This document shows positions 37,597-46,329 of a DNA stretch of 64,000 bases, piece after piece. The position numbers and the translations under genes are program-made. The stretch covers positions 1 through 64,000 of the forward strand of contig JAHJQK010000142.1 in NCBI GenBank assembly GCA_018819135.1. The letters run 5' to 3'. Origin of the DNA: Pseudomonadota bacterium. GTDB lineage: Bacteria; Desulfobacterota; SM23-61. Under the pieces are notes generated by a model. It did not search any database and had not been told where the DNA came from. It was given only the letters and a program-made list of their open reading frames with translations. Within the stretch, counting starts at the first letter, position 1; every line of letters begins with the position of its first letter.

Positions 37597-37911
37597 CTTG
37601 AACCTCCTTTGCAAGATTAAAATCCAAAAAATTAAATTAATTTGGACACCGATTTTCGCAGATATTCACAGATATTTATTTTTTTGCATTTAATATCCTG
37701 AAAATCTGTGTTTACCCTGTTAGATAGTAAACATCTAACAGGGTGAATCCGTGTCCAATAAGGAAATTCCTATGCAATCAGGTTAAAATACATTAATTTT
37801 TGAATTTTGCAAAGCCCTTTTGTAGCCTGATCTTGGCCTTCCGCCGTTTGTTCTTTCGCCTTTTGTTTTTTCCTTTTACCTATCGCCTCACGCCTTGCGC
37901 TTCACCCCTTT
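37597..37911. other. Intergenic region with repeat copy 2 and a GCCTATCGCC-type tract
   Basis: About 315 bases between the MFS gene and the SAF gene, both on the minus strand. It holds an inverted-repeat element at 37644-37756 and, near 37860-37910, a degenerate CCTATCGCCT/CGCCTTGCGC tract like those at 39180, 43745 and 44620. No gene is seen. Confidence 0.6.
37644..37756. repeat. Inverted-repeat intergenic element, copy 2
   Basis: 113 bases bounded by GGACACCGATT and AATCCGTGTCC (10 of 11 paired). It carries the same perfect 11-base-stem hairpin at 37715-37743 as copies 1 and 3, while the left part differs more, as if the hairpin half is under constraint or was recently exchanged. Confidence 0.8.
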
Positions 37912-39162
37912 TTATTTTTTCCCTCCGGCCATCTTCACACTTTCCGGCAGAGCCCGAAGTTTGAACATGGTCCAAGGCCCAACCAGCGCCACCAGACCCA
38001 GCATGCTGAAAGCCCATCCCCAGTTGGGGAGGTAACCCAAAACTTTTTCCCCTTGCCCCGGGTTGGTTAAATCCAGGATCAATCCAAATATGGTCGGGGC
38101 CAGGGCAGCGATCCCAAGCCCAATTAAGGAGCGCAATCCAAGGGCGGTTCCAAGATAGTGCGGCGAAACGACCTCGGTGAGGCCGGAAGAAAAAACCGGG
38201 GATTCAGCAATCACGGAAAATCCATAAGAAAGCCCCAGGATCATGACCCAAGCCATCGGACTGCCGATCAGCCAGCCAAAAGAGAAAGAGCAAACAATAC
38301 TGATGGCCATCATGGCAATGATTACCGTCGTCCGCCCCAGGCGATCGGATAGATATCCGGCGATCAGGGTCGAAAAAACACCCATGATGTATAAAGCCGA
38401 GGAGAAAGAGGACCCGGCCTGAATGGCATGGTCTTTCGGTGATCCTACCGCGAGATAACAGGCAATCAAAAATGCTGGAGTCCAGGCTCGCATGCCCTCC
38501 AGCTCCCAGGCATGGGCACTATAACCGGCGATCATCAACAAGGCCGGTCGGTTGGTCAACAGCTCTTTTTTAAATTTCCTTTCCTCTGGTTCAGGTTTTT
38601 TCTCTTCCATTCCTCTCAGGACAATGAACGGAACCACCGCACCCAAAAAGGAACCCAAAGAGGTAACGAAAAAGGCCGCGGGCCATCCATAATGGGCCGC
38701 GATCCATCCGGTAACAGCCAGGGAACCCGCGTGCCCTATTGACCCGGCTCCAATGAAAAAGCCCATGGCCCTTCCTCTCAGGGTACTGGAGAAAGCTTCC
38801 GAAATCAATTTCAGCCCCGGCGTGTATGTCCCTCCCAGAGCCAATCCCATCAACCCTCGAAACAATAGAGCCGTATGATAACTCCGGGCAAAGAGGGCAA
38901 AGAGCAAACCGGAGATGGCGAAAGCGATGCAGGAGTAAAGGAAGACTTTCTTCGTGCTCACCCAGTCGGTTAGAACGCTCAAGCCCACCAGCGAGACGAC
39001 GAATCCCATATGGAAAACCGACAGGATCGATCCAGCTGCGGCGTTGGACATTTGCCATTCTTTTTGCAAAACCGGGATCAAGGCCGGATAATTCTGCAGA
39101 CTTAAGTAAAGAAGCGCCCGCGCCGAACAGATGCCCCAAAGGATGATATAAGGAGAGTTCAT
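37912..39162 (-). CDS. Major facilitator superfamily transporter
   Basis: About 416 residues and roughly 12 hydrophobic segments. GLALGGTYTPGLKLISEAF and RGRAMGFFIGAGSIGHAGSL correspond to the conserved segment 4/5 region of MFS carriers, and YLSDRLGRTTVI to the loop 8-9 motif. The start at 39162 (MNSPYIILWG) begins right before the first membrane segment; a start 48 bases earlier lies in a repeat-like tract and is less likely. No clear ribosome site is seen for either. It probably imports an organic acid used by the adjacent lyase/CoA transferase cluster. Confidence 0.82.
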   Translation of the reverse strand: MNSPYIILWGICSARALLYLSLQNYPALIPVLQKEWQMSNAAAGSILSVFHMGFVVSLVGLSVLTDWVSTKKVFLYSCIAFAISGLLFALFARSYHTALLFRGLMGLALGGTYTPGLKLISEAFSSTLRGRAMGFFIGAGSIGHAGSLAVTGWIAAHYGWPAAFFVTSLGSFLGAVVPFIVLRGMEEKKPEPEERKFKKELLTNRPALLMIAGYSAHAWELEGMRAWTPAFLIACYLAVGSPKDHAIQAGSSFSSALYIMGVFSTLIAGYLSDRLGRTTVIIAMMAISIVCSFSFGWLIGSPMAWVMILGLSYGFSVIAESPVFSSGLTEVVSPHYLGTALGLRSLIGLGIAALAPTIFGLILDLTNPGQGEKVLGYLPNWGWAFSMLGLVALVGPWTMFKLRALPESVKMAGGKK

Positions 39163-39222
39163 ATATTTAAAAAATAAAGGCGATAGGCGATAGGCAATGG
39201 GCATGGGCAACCGGTGCCATTT

Positions 39223-40137
39223 TCAGTTTTCCTTCTTCAGCCCCTTCTTGCACCGGGCTTTGGAGGTTGCCACCTTCGACATCAGGATCTCCCATTCTTC
39301 TTCCACGTTCGCTTGGATGGCCTGGATCTCCTTGGCGGATAGATGGCCAAAGCGGCCCTGGAGCTTGAGATACTCACGGACTGGAACGCCTTGCGGTTTC
39401 ACCGTCAGGGTATACTTCCTCCCCTTCTCGATTTCGTACAGCGGGAAAATCCTGGTTGCCACAGCCAGACGGGCGATTTTCACCGCAAGCTCCGAGGGAA
39501 ATTTCCATCCTGGAGGGCAGGAAGAAAGAATATGGATGAAGCGCAGGCCTTGGGTCTCCCGAGCCTTACGCATTTTATTCAAGAAATCTTCGGGGAAGGC
39601 CGGGGAAGCCGTAGCCGCATAAGGGATGCGGTGGGCGGCCATGATTTCCATAATATCCTTTTTGGGAGTATCCTTGAAAGCCGGGTTGGGAGTGGTGGTG
39701 GTCCAGCTCAGCAAGGGGGTTGCTGAGCTTCTCTGGATGCCCGTATTCATGTAGGCTTCGTTGTCATAACAGACGTAAATGATGTCGTCGTTCCGCTCGG
39801 CGCACCCCGAAAGGGCTTGCAGTCCGATGTCGAACGTCCCCCCATCCCCAGCCCAAGCCATTACCTGAACGTCCTCGATACCTCGGGCCACCAGTCCTTT
39901 CTTTACGCCGGAGGCGGTAATGGCCGCGGCCTCGAAGACGGTGTGCAGAATGGGAACCTTGAGGCTCGATGAAGGGAAAAAACCGGCCACGGTTGACCAG
40001 CAGCAGGCCGGGATGACCACCATGGTTTTTTTCCCGAGAGCCTGAAGAGCATAGCGCATGGATAGGGATGCGCTGCAGCCTGGGCAACCGATATGCCCGG
40101 AATATAGCAATTCTTCTTGGGGCAGTTCGTACCTCAT
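39223..40137 (-). CDS. 2-oxoacid:ferredoxin oxidoreductase beta subunit (PorB-like)
   Basis: 304 residues, thiamine diphosphate-binding subunit. Visible are HIGCPGCSASLSMRYALQAL, the GDGGTFDIGLQAL TPP motif, YDNEAYMNTGIQRSSATP and HILSSCPPGW. It cleaves a 2-oxoacid with CoA to an acyl-CoA, CO2 and reduced ferredoxin. The start overlaps porA by four bases. It is the last gene of the four-gene operon. Whether the substrate is pyruvate or another 2-oxoacid is not settled. Confidence 0.9.
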   Translation of the reverse strand: MRYELPQEELLYSGHIGCPGCSASLSMRYALQALGKKTMVVIPACCWSTVAGFFPSSSLKVPILHTVFEAAAITASGVKKGLVARGIEDVQVMAWAGDGGTFDIGLQALSGCAERNDDIIYVCYDNEAYMNTGIQRSSATPLLSWTTTTPNPAFKDTPKKDIMEIMAAHRIPYAATASPAFPEDFLNKMRKARETQGLRFIHILSSCPPGWKFPSELAVKIARLAVATRIFPLYEIEKGRKYTLTVKPQGVPVREYLKLQGRFGHLSAKEIQAIQANVEEEWEILMSKVATSKARCKKGLKKEN

Positions 40138-41288
40138 GGTTTCACTCCCATCCAGGCGATGTCCCCTTCCGGGGTATCTTGCCCTTTGGTGTATTCGATA
40201 ATCTCCTTGAGAACGGCCGGGGTCACGTCCCTTCCCCCTAAGCCTGCGATGAAACCGAAGATCGACGTCCCTTCTCCGTGATGGTGGAGGGCTGACCGGA
40301 TCTCCTGGGCGAAAATACCGGTGGATCCAAAAGAAATGTTCCGGTCCACCACCGCTACTTTTCTCACCTGCTGCAAGACCCGCCGGACATCTTCCACGGG
40401 GAAAGGCCGGAACATTTTCATTTTCAAAAGACCGACCTTCTCTCCTTTCTCCCTGTATTCATCTACCACTACCCGGGCCGTACCCGTAACCGTCCCGGTG
40501 GTCACCAGAAGAACGTCCGCATCCTCCACCCGGTACTCCTCCATCATCCCGTAACTGCGGCCGAAGGCCTTCCCAAATTCTTGGTCTACTTCTTTGGCCA
40601 CGCGCTTGGCCTCTTCCATGGCCTCCTGCATCTTCACCCGCTGCTCCATGTAGACATCCGGTAAAAAGGCCGCGTTGAAGGAGTGGGGATCTTCCACGTC
40701 CAGTTTGAACTTGGACACATAGGCTGGCAAGTATGGGTCGACTTCCTGGATGTCCGGAATCTCCACCTGCTCGTAGGTGTGCGAAAGGATGAACCCATCG
40801 AGGCAGACCATGCTGGGCAAGAGGACCTTCTCCGAGATGCGGTAGGCCATGATGATACTGTCCAAAACTTCCTGGTTGTCCTCACAATAAAACTGCAGCC
40901 AGCCCGTATCCCTCTGGGAGAGGCTGTCGGTCTGGTCACACCACATGGTCCAGGGAGCGGCCATGGCCCGGTTGACGTTGGCCATGACAATGGGGAGGCG
41001 TGCCCCCGCAGCCCAGTGCAGCACCTCATGCATCAAGGCCAGACCCTGCGCGGAAGTGGCCGTGAAGGCCCTCGCTCCGGCGGAAGCCGCACCGATGCAG
41101 CAGGCCATGGCTGAATGCTCGGATTCCACCTTTACAAAATCAGCCTTGAGCATACCTCTGGCGCAGAAATCAGAGAGCGCTTCCACAATGGTTGTTTGCG
41201 GCGAAATGGGGTAAGCCGGTATTACCTGAACGCGGGAAAGCATGGCTCCATACGCCACGGCCTCATTTCCAGAAATCACTCGCTCCAT
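40134..41288 (-). CDS. 2-oxoacid:ferredoxin oxidoreductase alpha subunit (PorA-like)
   Basis: 384 residues from the ATG at 41288 (GGAGGAAGAAAA upstream). Conserved ISGNEAVAYGAML, AYPISPQTTIVE, ATSAQGLALMHEVLHWAAG and the C-terminal VAVVDRNISFGSTGIFAQEIR are typical of the PorA family. The start lies 13 bases inside the end of the GltD-like gene, indicating coupled translation. Confidence 0.9.
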   Translation of the reverse strand: MERVISGNEAVAYGAMLSRVQVIPAYPISPQTTIVEALSDFCARGMLKADFVKVESEHSAMACCIGAASAGARAFTATSAQGLALMHEVLHWAAGARLPIVMANVNRAMAAPWTMWCDQTDSLSQRDTGWLQFYCEDNQEVLDSIIMAYRISEKVLLPSMVCLDGFILSHTYEQVEIPDIQEVDPYLPAYVSKFKLDVEDPHSFNAAFLPDVYMEQRVKMQEAMEEAKRVAKEVDQEFGKAFGRSYGMMEEYRVEDADVLLVTTGTVTGTARVVVDEYREKGEKVGLLKMKMFRPFPVEDVRRVLQQVRKVAVVDRNISFGSTGIFAQEIRSALHHHGEGTSIFGFIAGLGGRDVTPAVLKEIIEYTKGQDTPEGDIAWMGVKP

Positions 41289-42958
41289 TTTTCTTCCTCC
41301 AGGATCAGGGCTGAACGCGGGCACTCCACAGCGCATATTCCGCAGCCTTTGCAGTGGTCGGTATCAATGAGGTAGCCGTTTTCTTTTTCATTGAAGGCGA
41401 TGGCCACATCCGGACAGACCACCAGGCATACATGGCAGCGGATGCAATTCCCGCAGCTGAAGCAACGTTCGGCTTCCTTTTGGGCTTTCAGTCCCCCGAG
41501 GCCACCATGCACCTCTTTAAAACCTCTCGCCCTAACTGGCACCGGAAGGGAAGGAAGTTTTGCCCGCGGCGCTCGGGGGAAATAATCGAGGTTAATCCTT
41601 TCGAATCCGGCAACCTCACGGCCGTTCTGCGGTGGGTCTGGGCGATCCTTTTCCAGGAACCGCTCTATGGCCAGGGCCGCCCGCTTTCCGGAGGCAATGG
41701 CCTGGGATACATAACCTTGCCCTGTGGCCGCATCCCCCCCGGCAAAGATTCCGGGAACGGTCGTTCTTCCCCAAAAGTCGGCGGTGATTAGGCCATTTTC
41801 GCTTTTCATCCCCTGGGGCAGGAAAGAAAGGTCCGCCCTTTCTCCCACGGCCAGGATCAGGCTATCAGCTGGCAATGAAAAATTGGACCCTTTGATGGGA
41901 ACCGGCTTTTTCCTTCCACTGGCATCGGCCTTTCCTGGTTTTGTCCGCAGGCACTCAATAGCTTGTACCTTTCCTTTCTTGTCGATAACTTTAACCGGGA
42001 CAGCGTTGAAAATGAACTCTACCCCTTCCTGGCTGGCCTCCTCCACCTCTTCGGCAATGGCCGGCATAGCTTCTTTCGCCCTGCGGTAGACGACCGTAAC
42101 CTTACCTCCCAACCGCCAGGCCGCTCGGGCTGAATCAATGGCCGTGTTGCCTCCCCCGATAACGGCCACCTTTTTCCCCAGGGATGGGCGCTTCTGGGAG
42201 TGAATCTCTTGGAGGAAACTCAAGCCGTGCCAAACCCCCTGATGATCACTCCCGGTTATCATCGGCCTCTGCTCGGCCTGGGCGCCCGTGGCGAAAAAAA
42301 CGGCCCCGTAGGGCTTCAAATCTTCCAATCCCAAGTCGCACCCGAATCTCATCCCAGTTTGGATTTCCACGCCTAAAGATTCTATCCGTTCGATTTCTTT
42401 ATTAAGGACTCTCCTGGGCAAACGGTATTCGGGAATACCATAGCGCAGCATTCCCCCTGGTTCATTCATTCCTTCAAAGACCCTTACTGGGTAACCTTTC
42501 CGGGATAGAAAATAGGCGCAGGAGAGGCCTGCCGGGCCAGAGCCAATGACGGCAATTTTTTCATCCCTTTTTTCCCTTTTCGGCTCTATCTTCCCTCCCT
42601 TTATCCCCCAGTCACCCAAAAAACGCTCTAAAGCATGGATGGCCAAGGCTTCATCATACTCCTTACGGTTACACTCCCGCTCGCAAGGATGATGGCAAAC
42701 TCGCCCGCAGACCGCAGGGAAAGGGTTTGCTTCCAACATCTTCTGCCAGGCTTCTTTTAGGTTTCCATCTGCCAGGGAAGTCAGGTAGAAAGGGATGTCT
42801 TGCTCGATTGGGCAGGCTTGGGAACAGGGCGCCCGGAAAGAAATATACGAAGGACGCAAATACCTCCAGGTTCCGGTCTTATTCCAGAGCGTGGATTGTA
42901 ATGATATAGAAAGGATCGGTACATCTTGGAAATTTTTAATAACGATCTTCTCTTCCAT
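41276..42958 (-). CDS. GltD-like FAD/NAD(P) oxidoreductase with C-terminal ferredoxin, in a Por operon
   Basis: 560 residues. Domains in order: N-terminal Fer4_20-type domain (CSQACPIEQD, CGRVCHHPCERECNR), FAD-binding GSGPAGLSCAYFLSRKG, NAD(P)-binding GGGNTAIDSARAAWRLGG, GIFAGGDAATGQGYVSQAIA, then a C-terminal ferredoxin with CFSCGNCIRCHVCLVVCP and CKGCGICAVECP. The last part corresponds to the PorD delta subunit. So the protein combines a GltD-like pyridine-nucleotide reductase with the Por ferredoxin subunit, which would let the complex pass electrons to or from NAD(P). The start at 42958 is preceded by GGGGAGG at rather short spacing. Confidence 0.87.
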   Translation of the reverse strand: MEEKIVIKNFQDVPILSISLQSTLWNKTGTWRYLRPSYISFRAPCSQACPIEQDIPFYLTSLADGNLKEAWQKMLEANPFPAVCGRVCHHPCERECNRKEYDEALAIHALERFLGDWGIKGGKIEPKREKRDEKIAVIGSGPAGLSCAYFLSRKGYPVRVFEGMNEPGGMLRYGIPEYRLPRRVLNKEIERIESLGVEIQTGMRFGCDLGLEDLKPYGAVFFATGAQAEQRPMITGSDHQGVWHGLSFLQEIHSQKRPSLGKKVAVIGGGNTAIDSARAAWRLGGKVTVVYRRAKEAMPAIAEEVEEASQEGVEFIFNAVPVKVIDKKGKVQAIECLRTKPGKADASGRKKPVPIKGSNFSLPADSLILAVGERADLSFLPQGMKSENGLITADFWGRTTVPGIFAGGDAATGQGYVSQAIASGKRAALAIERFLEKDRPDPPQNGREVAGFERINLDYFPRAPRAKLPSLPVPVRARGFKEVHGGLGGLKAQKEAERCFSCGNCIRCHVCLVVCPDVAIAFNEKENGYLIDTDHCKGCGICAVECPRSALILEEEKWSE

Positions 42959-43018
42959 TCCTCCCCCCTTAACAACGGTGAAGAGTGAAAAATTAAAAAC
43001 CACCTAATTTCTCAACTC

Positions 43019-43588
43019 TCAATTCCCAATTCTCAACTCTCGAATTTGTACTTTTTCAAAGGCCTCCCTTGCTGCCGCCTCATTTTCCTTTCCTTTCCCC
43101 GGAACCGCTTCCCTAACCGTTTCAGCCAGAGCCTCAATTCCTATGATCCCGGTGACTTTGGCCAAGGCGCCCAAAATGGCCGTGTTAACGATAGGTTCTG
43201 TCCGGGACCCAAGTTTATTTTTGATGGCAATGCTACTGGCATCCACCGTGGCCACCTTAAAATGGGCCGGGAAGGGGTAGGAAGAAGGGGGCTTGGGGCT
43301 GTTGAGGAGAAGCCATCCGCCTTCTTTGAGCCCGGCGGTAACATCTACGGTCTTGTAAAGAACAGGATCGAGGATGATGACGCCATCCGGGGTGTAGACT
43401 TCACTATGAATACGGATCTTTTCCTCATCGACGCGGGCGAAGGCGGCGACCGGAGCACCCCTTCTTTCTGCCCCGAAGAGGGGAAAGGCTTGAACCTTTT
43501 TTCCTTCTTTGGCCGCCGCTGTGACTAACAATTTCGACGCAATCACGGCTCCCTGCCCTCCCCGCCCATGGATGCGAATCTCGATCAT
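43019..43588 (-). CDS. 2-oxoacid:ferredoxin oxidoreductase gamma subunit (PorC-like)
   Basis: 189 residues from the ATG at 43588 with AGGAG upstream. It begins MIEIRIHGRGGQGAVIASKLL, the hallmark of the gamma subunit, and contains AFPLFGAERRGAPVAAFARV. It is first in the operon (gamma, GltD/delta, alpha, beta). Confidence 0.9.
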   Translation of the reverse strand: MIEIRIHGRGGQGAVIASKLLVTAAAKEGKKVQAFPLFGAERRGAPVAAFARVDEEKIRIHSEVYTPDGVIILDPVLYKTVDVTAGLKEGGWLLLNSPKPPSSYPFPAHFKVATVDASSIAIKNKLGSRTEPIVNTAILGALAKVTGIIGIEALAETVREAVPGKGKENEAAAREAFEKVQIRELRIGN

Positions 43589-43609
43589 AGTTTCAACTCC
43601 TGTCAATTG

Positions 43610-43737
43610 GGACGCAGATTGGCGCAGATAAACGCAGAAACAACAAATTACATTTTAAGGCCTTTTTTGTTCAACCTTCTATTTTCTGTCTTTTAAATAT
43701 TTAATTTTATCTTTTTAAATCCTGTTAATCTGCGTCC
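43610..43737. repeat. Inverted-repeat intergenic element, GGACGCAGATT ends
   Basis: 128 bases with perfect 11-base inverted ends, GGACGCAGATT at 43610-43620 and AATCTGCGTCC at 43727-43737. The interior is AT-rich and lacks the CCCTGTTAGAT hairpin of copies 1-3, so this is a second subtype. It lies between porC and the SDR. Confidence 0.75.
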
Positions 43738-43802
43738 AAATATTTCTTTTGCCTTGCGCCTTTCCCTTATAGCCTCTTGCCTATTGCCTATCACCTATTT
43801 TT

Positions 43803-44597
43803 TCATTGCATTACCGCCCCACCATCCACGTTGATCGCCTGGCCAGTAATATTTCTGGCTTCATCGGAAACCAGGAAAGCCACTAAGTTGGCGATGTCTT
43901 CCGGCGTCTGTGGCCGGCGCAAAGGGGTCACTGCTTTTACTCTTCTCTCAAAAACTTCTCGGGGACTTAATTCGGCCATGGAGGGAAAATTCTCTTTGAA
44001 CCACAGGGCCAGGTTTTCCCACATGGGGGTCCAGACGTATCCCGGGCAGACGGCGTTCACGGTGATGAGGTGGCGTCCCAGTTCTTTGGCCAAAACCTGC
44101 GTCAGACCGATTACTCCAAATTTGGAAGCGCAATAGGCGCCGATGAATTCCTCCCCGGATTTTCCCGCAATGGAAGAAATATTCACGATCCGCCCCCGTT
44201 TACGGGGCATCATCTCTTTAGCCACAGCTCGCGAGCATAAAAAAGTACCTTTGAGATTAACCTGCAGGGGTTTTTCCCAATCCTCCTCCGAATGGTCGAT
44301 GATCAACCCCGTACTCCCGGTGCCGGCATTGTTAACCAGGATGTCGATCTGACCAAAATTTTCCATCGTTCCCTTAACCATTCGCTCTACATCTTTGGCG
44401 ATGGATACATCTATCTCCGAGGAAAGGCCGCGTCTTCCGAGATCCTTGATCTCACGAATCAACTTCTCTGCGGCCATCCCATCCACGTCGGCGGCCACGA
44501 TGGCCGCTCCTTCCAAGGAAAGGCGTATGGTAATAGCCCGGCCTATTCCGCTTCCCGCCCCGGTGACGATGGCTACCTGCCCGTTCAGATTGTACAT
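43803..44597 (-). CDS. Short-chain dehydrogenase/reductase (FabG-like)
   Basis: 264 residues from the ATG at 44597 (AAAGGAG upstream); a TTG six bases earlier is less likely. It is complete: VTGAGSGIGRA, LVNNAGTGSTG, ISSIAGKSG, YCASKFGVIGL with the catalytic Tyr and Lys, and ITGQAINVDGG at the end. It oxidises or reduces a hydroxy/keto group with NAD(P). It lies upstream of the Por operon on the same strand, separated by an inverted-repeat element. Confidence 0.9.
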   Translation of the reverse strand: MYNLNGQVAIVTGAGSGIGRAITIRLSLEGAAIVAADVDGMAAEKLIREIKDLGRRGLSSEIDVSIAKDVERMVKGTMENFGQIDILVNNAGTGSTGLIIDHSEEDWEKPLQVNLKGTFLCSRAVAKEMMPRKRGRIVNISSIAGKSGEEFIGAYCASKFGVIGLTQVLAKELGRHLITVNAVCPGYVWTPMWENLALWFKENFPSMAELSPREVFERRVKAVTPLRRPQTPEDIANLVAFLVSDEARNITGQAINVDGGAVMQ

Positions 44598-44825
44598 CGC
44601 CAACTCCTTTTGAGTTTTACCTATGGCCTATCCCCTCTTGCCTTTAGCCTATCACATTTTTCATTTTCCATTTGGCATTTGGCAATCGTTTTCCATGCCC
44701 TGAAAAACTTATGCCACAGCGCCCCCACATTTGTCAACCAATGACTTTTTTTGCCTACAGATTCTCTTGATTTCTTATAAGTCTTCTGCTAATGATTCAA
44801 CAAATAATCCAATCCGGGGAGCCCC

Positions 44826-45041
44826 TTGTTGCTCCTGAAAAACCCATTTTTCTTTGGACTTTCAATCGTCGCTTTAATTGCGCTTCAGGTAGGGATAAGC
44901 TTTTTTAGCGTTCGTTCTTTTCTGGAAGGGGACCTAATCCTGGGGTTTGCTTGTTTCTTTCTCATTTCTCTCCTGGCTCTTATCATCGGCCTTTATTATG
45001 TCTGGTTTCGCAAGCAAAGAAAGGTTCCATCCTTAAATTGA
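44826..45041 (+). CDS. Small membrane protein, two predicted TM segments
   Basis: 71 residues, TTG start with GGGGAG upstream. Two hydrophobic stretches (FFFGLSIVALIALQVGISFF and LGFACFFLISLLALIIGLYY) are joined by a short polar loop, with a basic tail (FRKQRK). No family is recognised. Its stop overlaps a TTG start of the patatin gene (TTGA), so the two may be translated together. Confidence 0.5.
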   Translation: MLLLKNPFFFGLSIVALIALQVGISFFSVRSFLEGDLILGFACFFLISLLALIIGLYYVWFRKQRKVPSLN

Positions 45042-45815
45042 AAAAGCGGCTCATTTATCTTTATGTAAGTTTTTTCCTGGGAACTTTAGTGGCAGGAGGC
45101 TGTGCCCACTATCCGGCCAATTCCTTTCTTAAAGAGTGTTCTCCCCATAAGGGTTACCGGCTGAAGAACCTGGGCCAGGATAATAAATCTGACAGTTTGT
45201 TATTATTTCTTACCTTCTCCGGTGGGGGAACGCGAGCCGCTTCGCTGGCTTATGGGGTGTTGGAAGAACTGGCCAGAACGGAAATCTTTCTGGAGGGTCG
45301 GAAGCGCTCGTTGTTAGATGAAGTGGATGCGATATCGAGCGTATCAGGGGGCAGTTTTACCGCTGCCTACTACGGGCTTTTCGGCCGCCGTATTTTTGAA
45401 GACTTTACAAGTCGTTTTTTGAAAAGAAATGTTCAAAGGGAACTGTTTGAGGAAACAATTCCTCTGGATAACTGGTTTCGACTTCTCTCGGCCAATTTTG
45501 GCCGTAGCGACTTGGCCGCCGAGTACTATGATCAACACTTATTTGAGGGCGGCACCTTCGGCGATATCGAGACCCGGGGAGGTCCCCTAATCTTTATTAA
45601 TGCCACCGACATAACTCTGGGGACTTATTTCACGTTCACCCAGGAGATGTTTGATGCGATCTGCTCGGATGTATCTCGTATCCCTGTTGCCAGAGCAGTT
45701 GCGGCCTCATCTGCCGTACCGGTTATTTTAAGTCCTATCACTTTGTATAATTATGCGGGGAGTTGCAACTATCAGGCACCGGCATGGGTGCAAAAAACCT
45801 TACAAGAGCCTGCCG
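45038..45815 (+). pseudogene. Patatin-like phospholipase lipoprotein, 3' truncated
   Basis: About 258 residues. A TTG start gives MKKRLIYLYVSFFLG and the lipobox LVAGGC, so it is a predicted outer- or inner-membrane lipoprotein. The patatin domain has SGGGTRAAS (oxyanion hole) and SVSGGSF (nucleophile Ser). The family's DGG box with the catalytic Asp lies further on and is missing: after YNYAGSCNYQAPAWVQ the frame runs into the PIN gene in a different frame (join at about 45800-45820). Without the Asp it cannot be an active lipase. Confidence 0.7.
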
Positions 45816-46284
45816 TTTCTCGGCGGCGGTTTTTCTTGACTCCAATGTTATCCTGTCCGGCCTTTTCTCTGACCAAGGTGCGCCACGCATCATTCTCGAT
45901 ATATTAACCCTTAAACTTCCATTTTTGCTTGGTTCAACAGGGGAATACAATCTTTTGGAGATTGAACGAAATTTGAAGAAGAAGATGCCTGGTGTATTTT
46001 CTGTGTATAAAAGATATCTTTCCCGGCTGAACCTTAAAATAATTCCTATACCTGGACCGGAAGAGATAAAAAAAAATTCTGGGCAAATTGCGGACAAAGA
46101 TATTCCGGTCCTGGTTTCAACCATCCAAAGTAAAGCTGATTTTCTTGTGACCGGAGATAAAAAGCATTTCGAAAAACTTAAAGTCCCGGGCAACTATCCT
46201 TTAAAAATAATTACCCCTTCAGAATTTCTTGAACGTGTTCTTCCCCAGATTATAAAAGAGATTCAAACCGTGAAAGCCTCTTAA
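45784..46284 (+). pseudogene. PIN-domain protein (putative toxin), 5' end replaced
   Basis: From about 45820 the frame encodes a PIN domain: VFLDSNVILSGLFSDQGAP with the first acidic residue, IADKDIPVLVSTIQSKADFLVTGDK with the later acidic residues. The family's own start Met is missing; the upstream in-frame ATG at 45784 lies in patatin-derived sequence. A protein of about 166 residues could still be made. No antitoxin gene is visible beside it, and the following helicase also lacks its start. It belongs to the PIN group of putative toxin components. Confidence 0.65.
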
Positions 46285-46329
46285 GAACGTTTATTCGTTT
46301 TTCAATCAGCTATAGGCAAAGATTATTGA

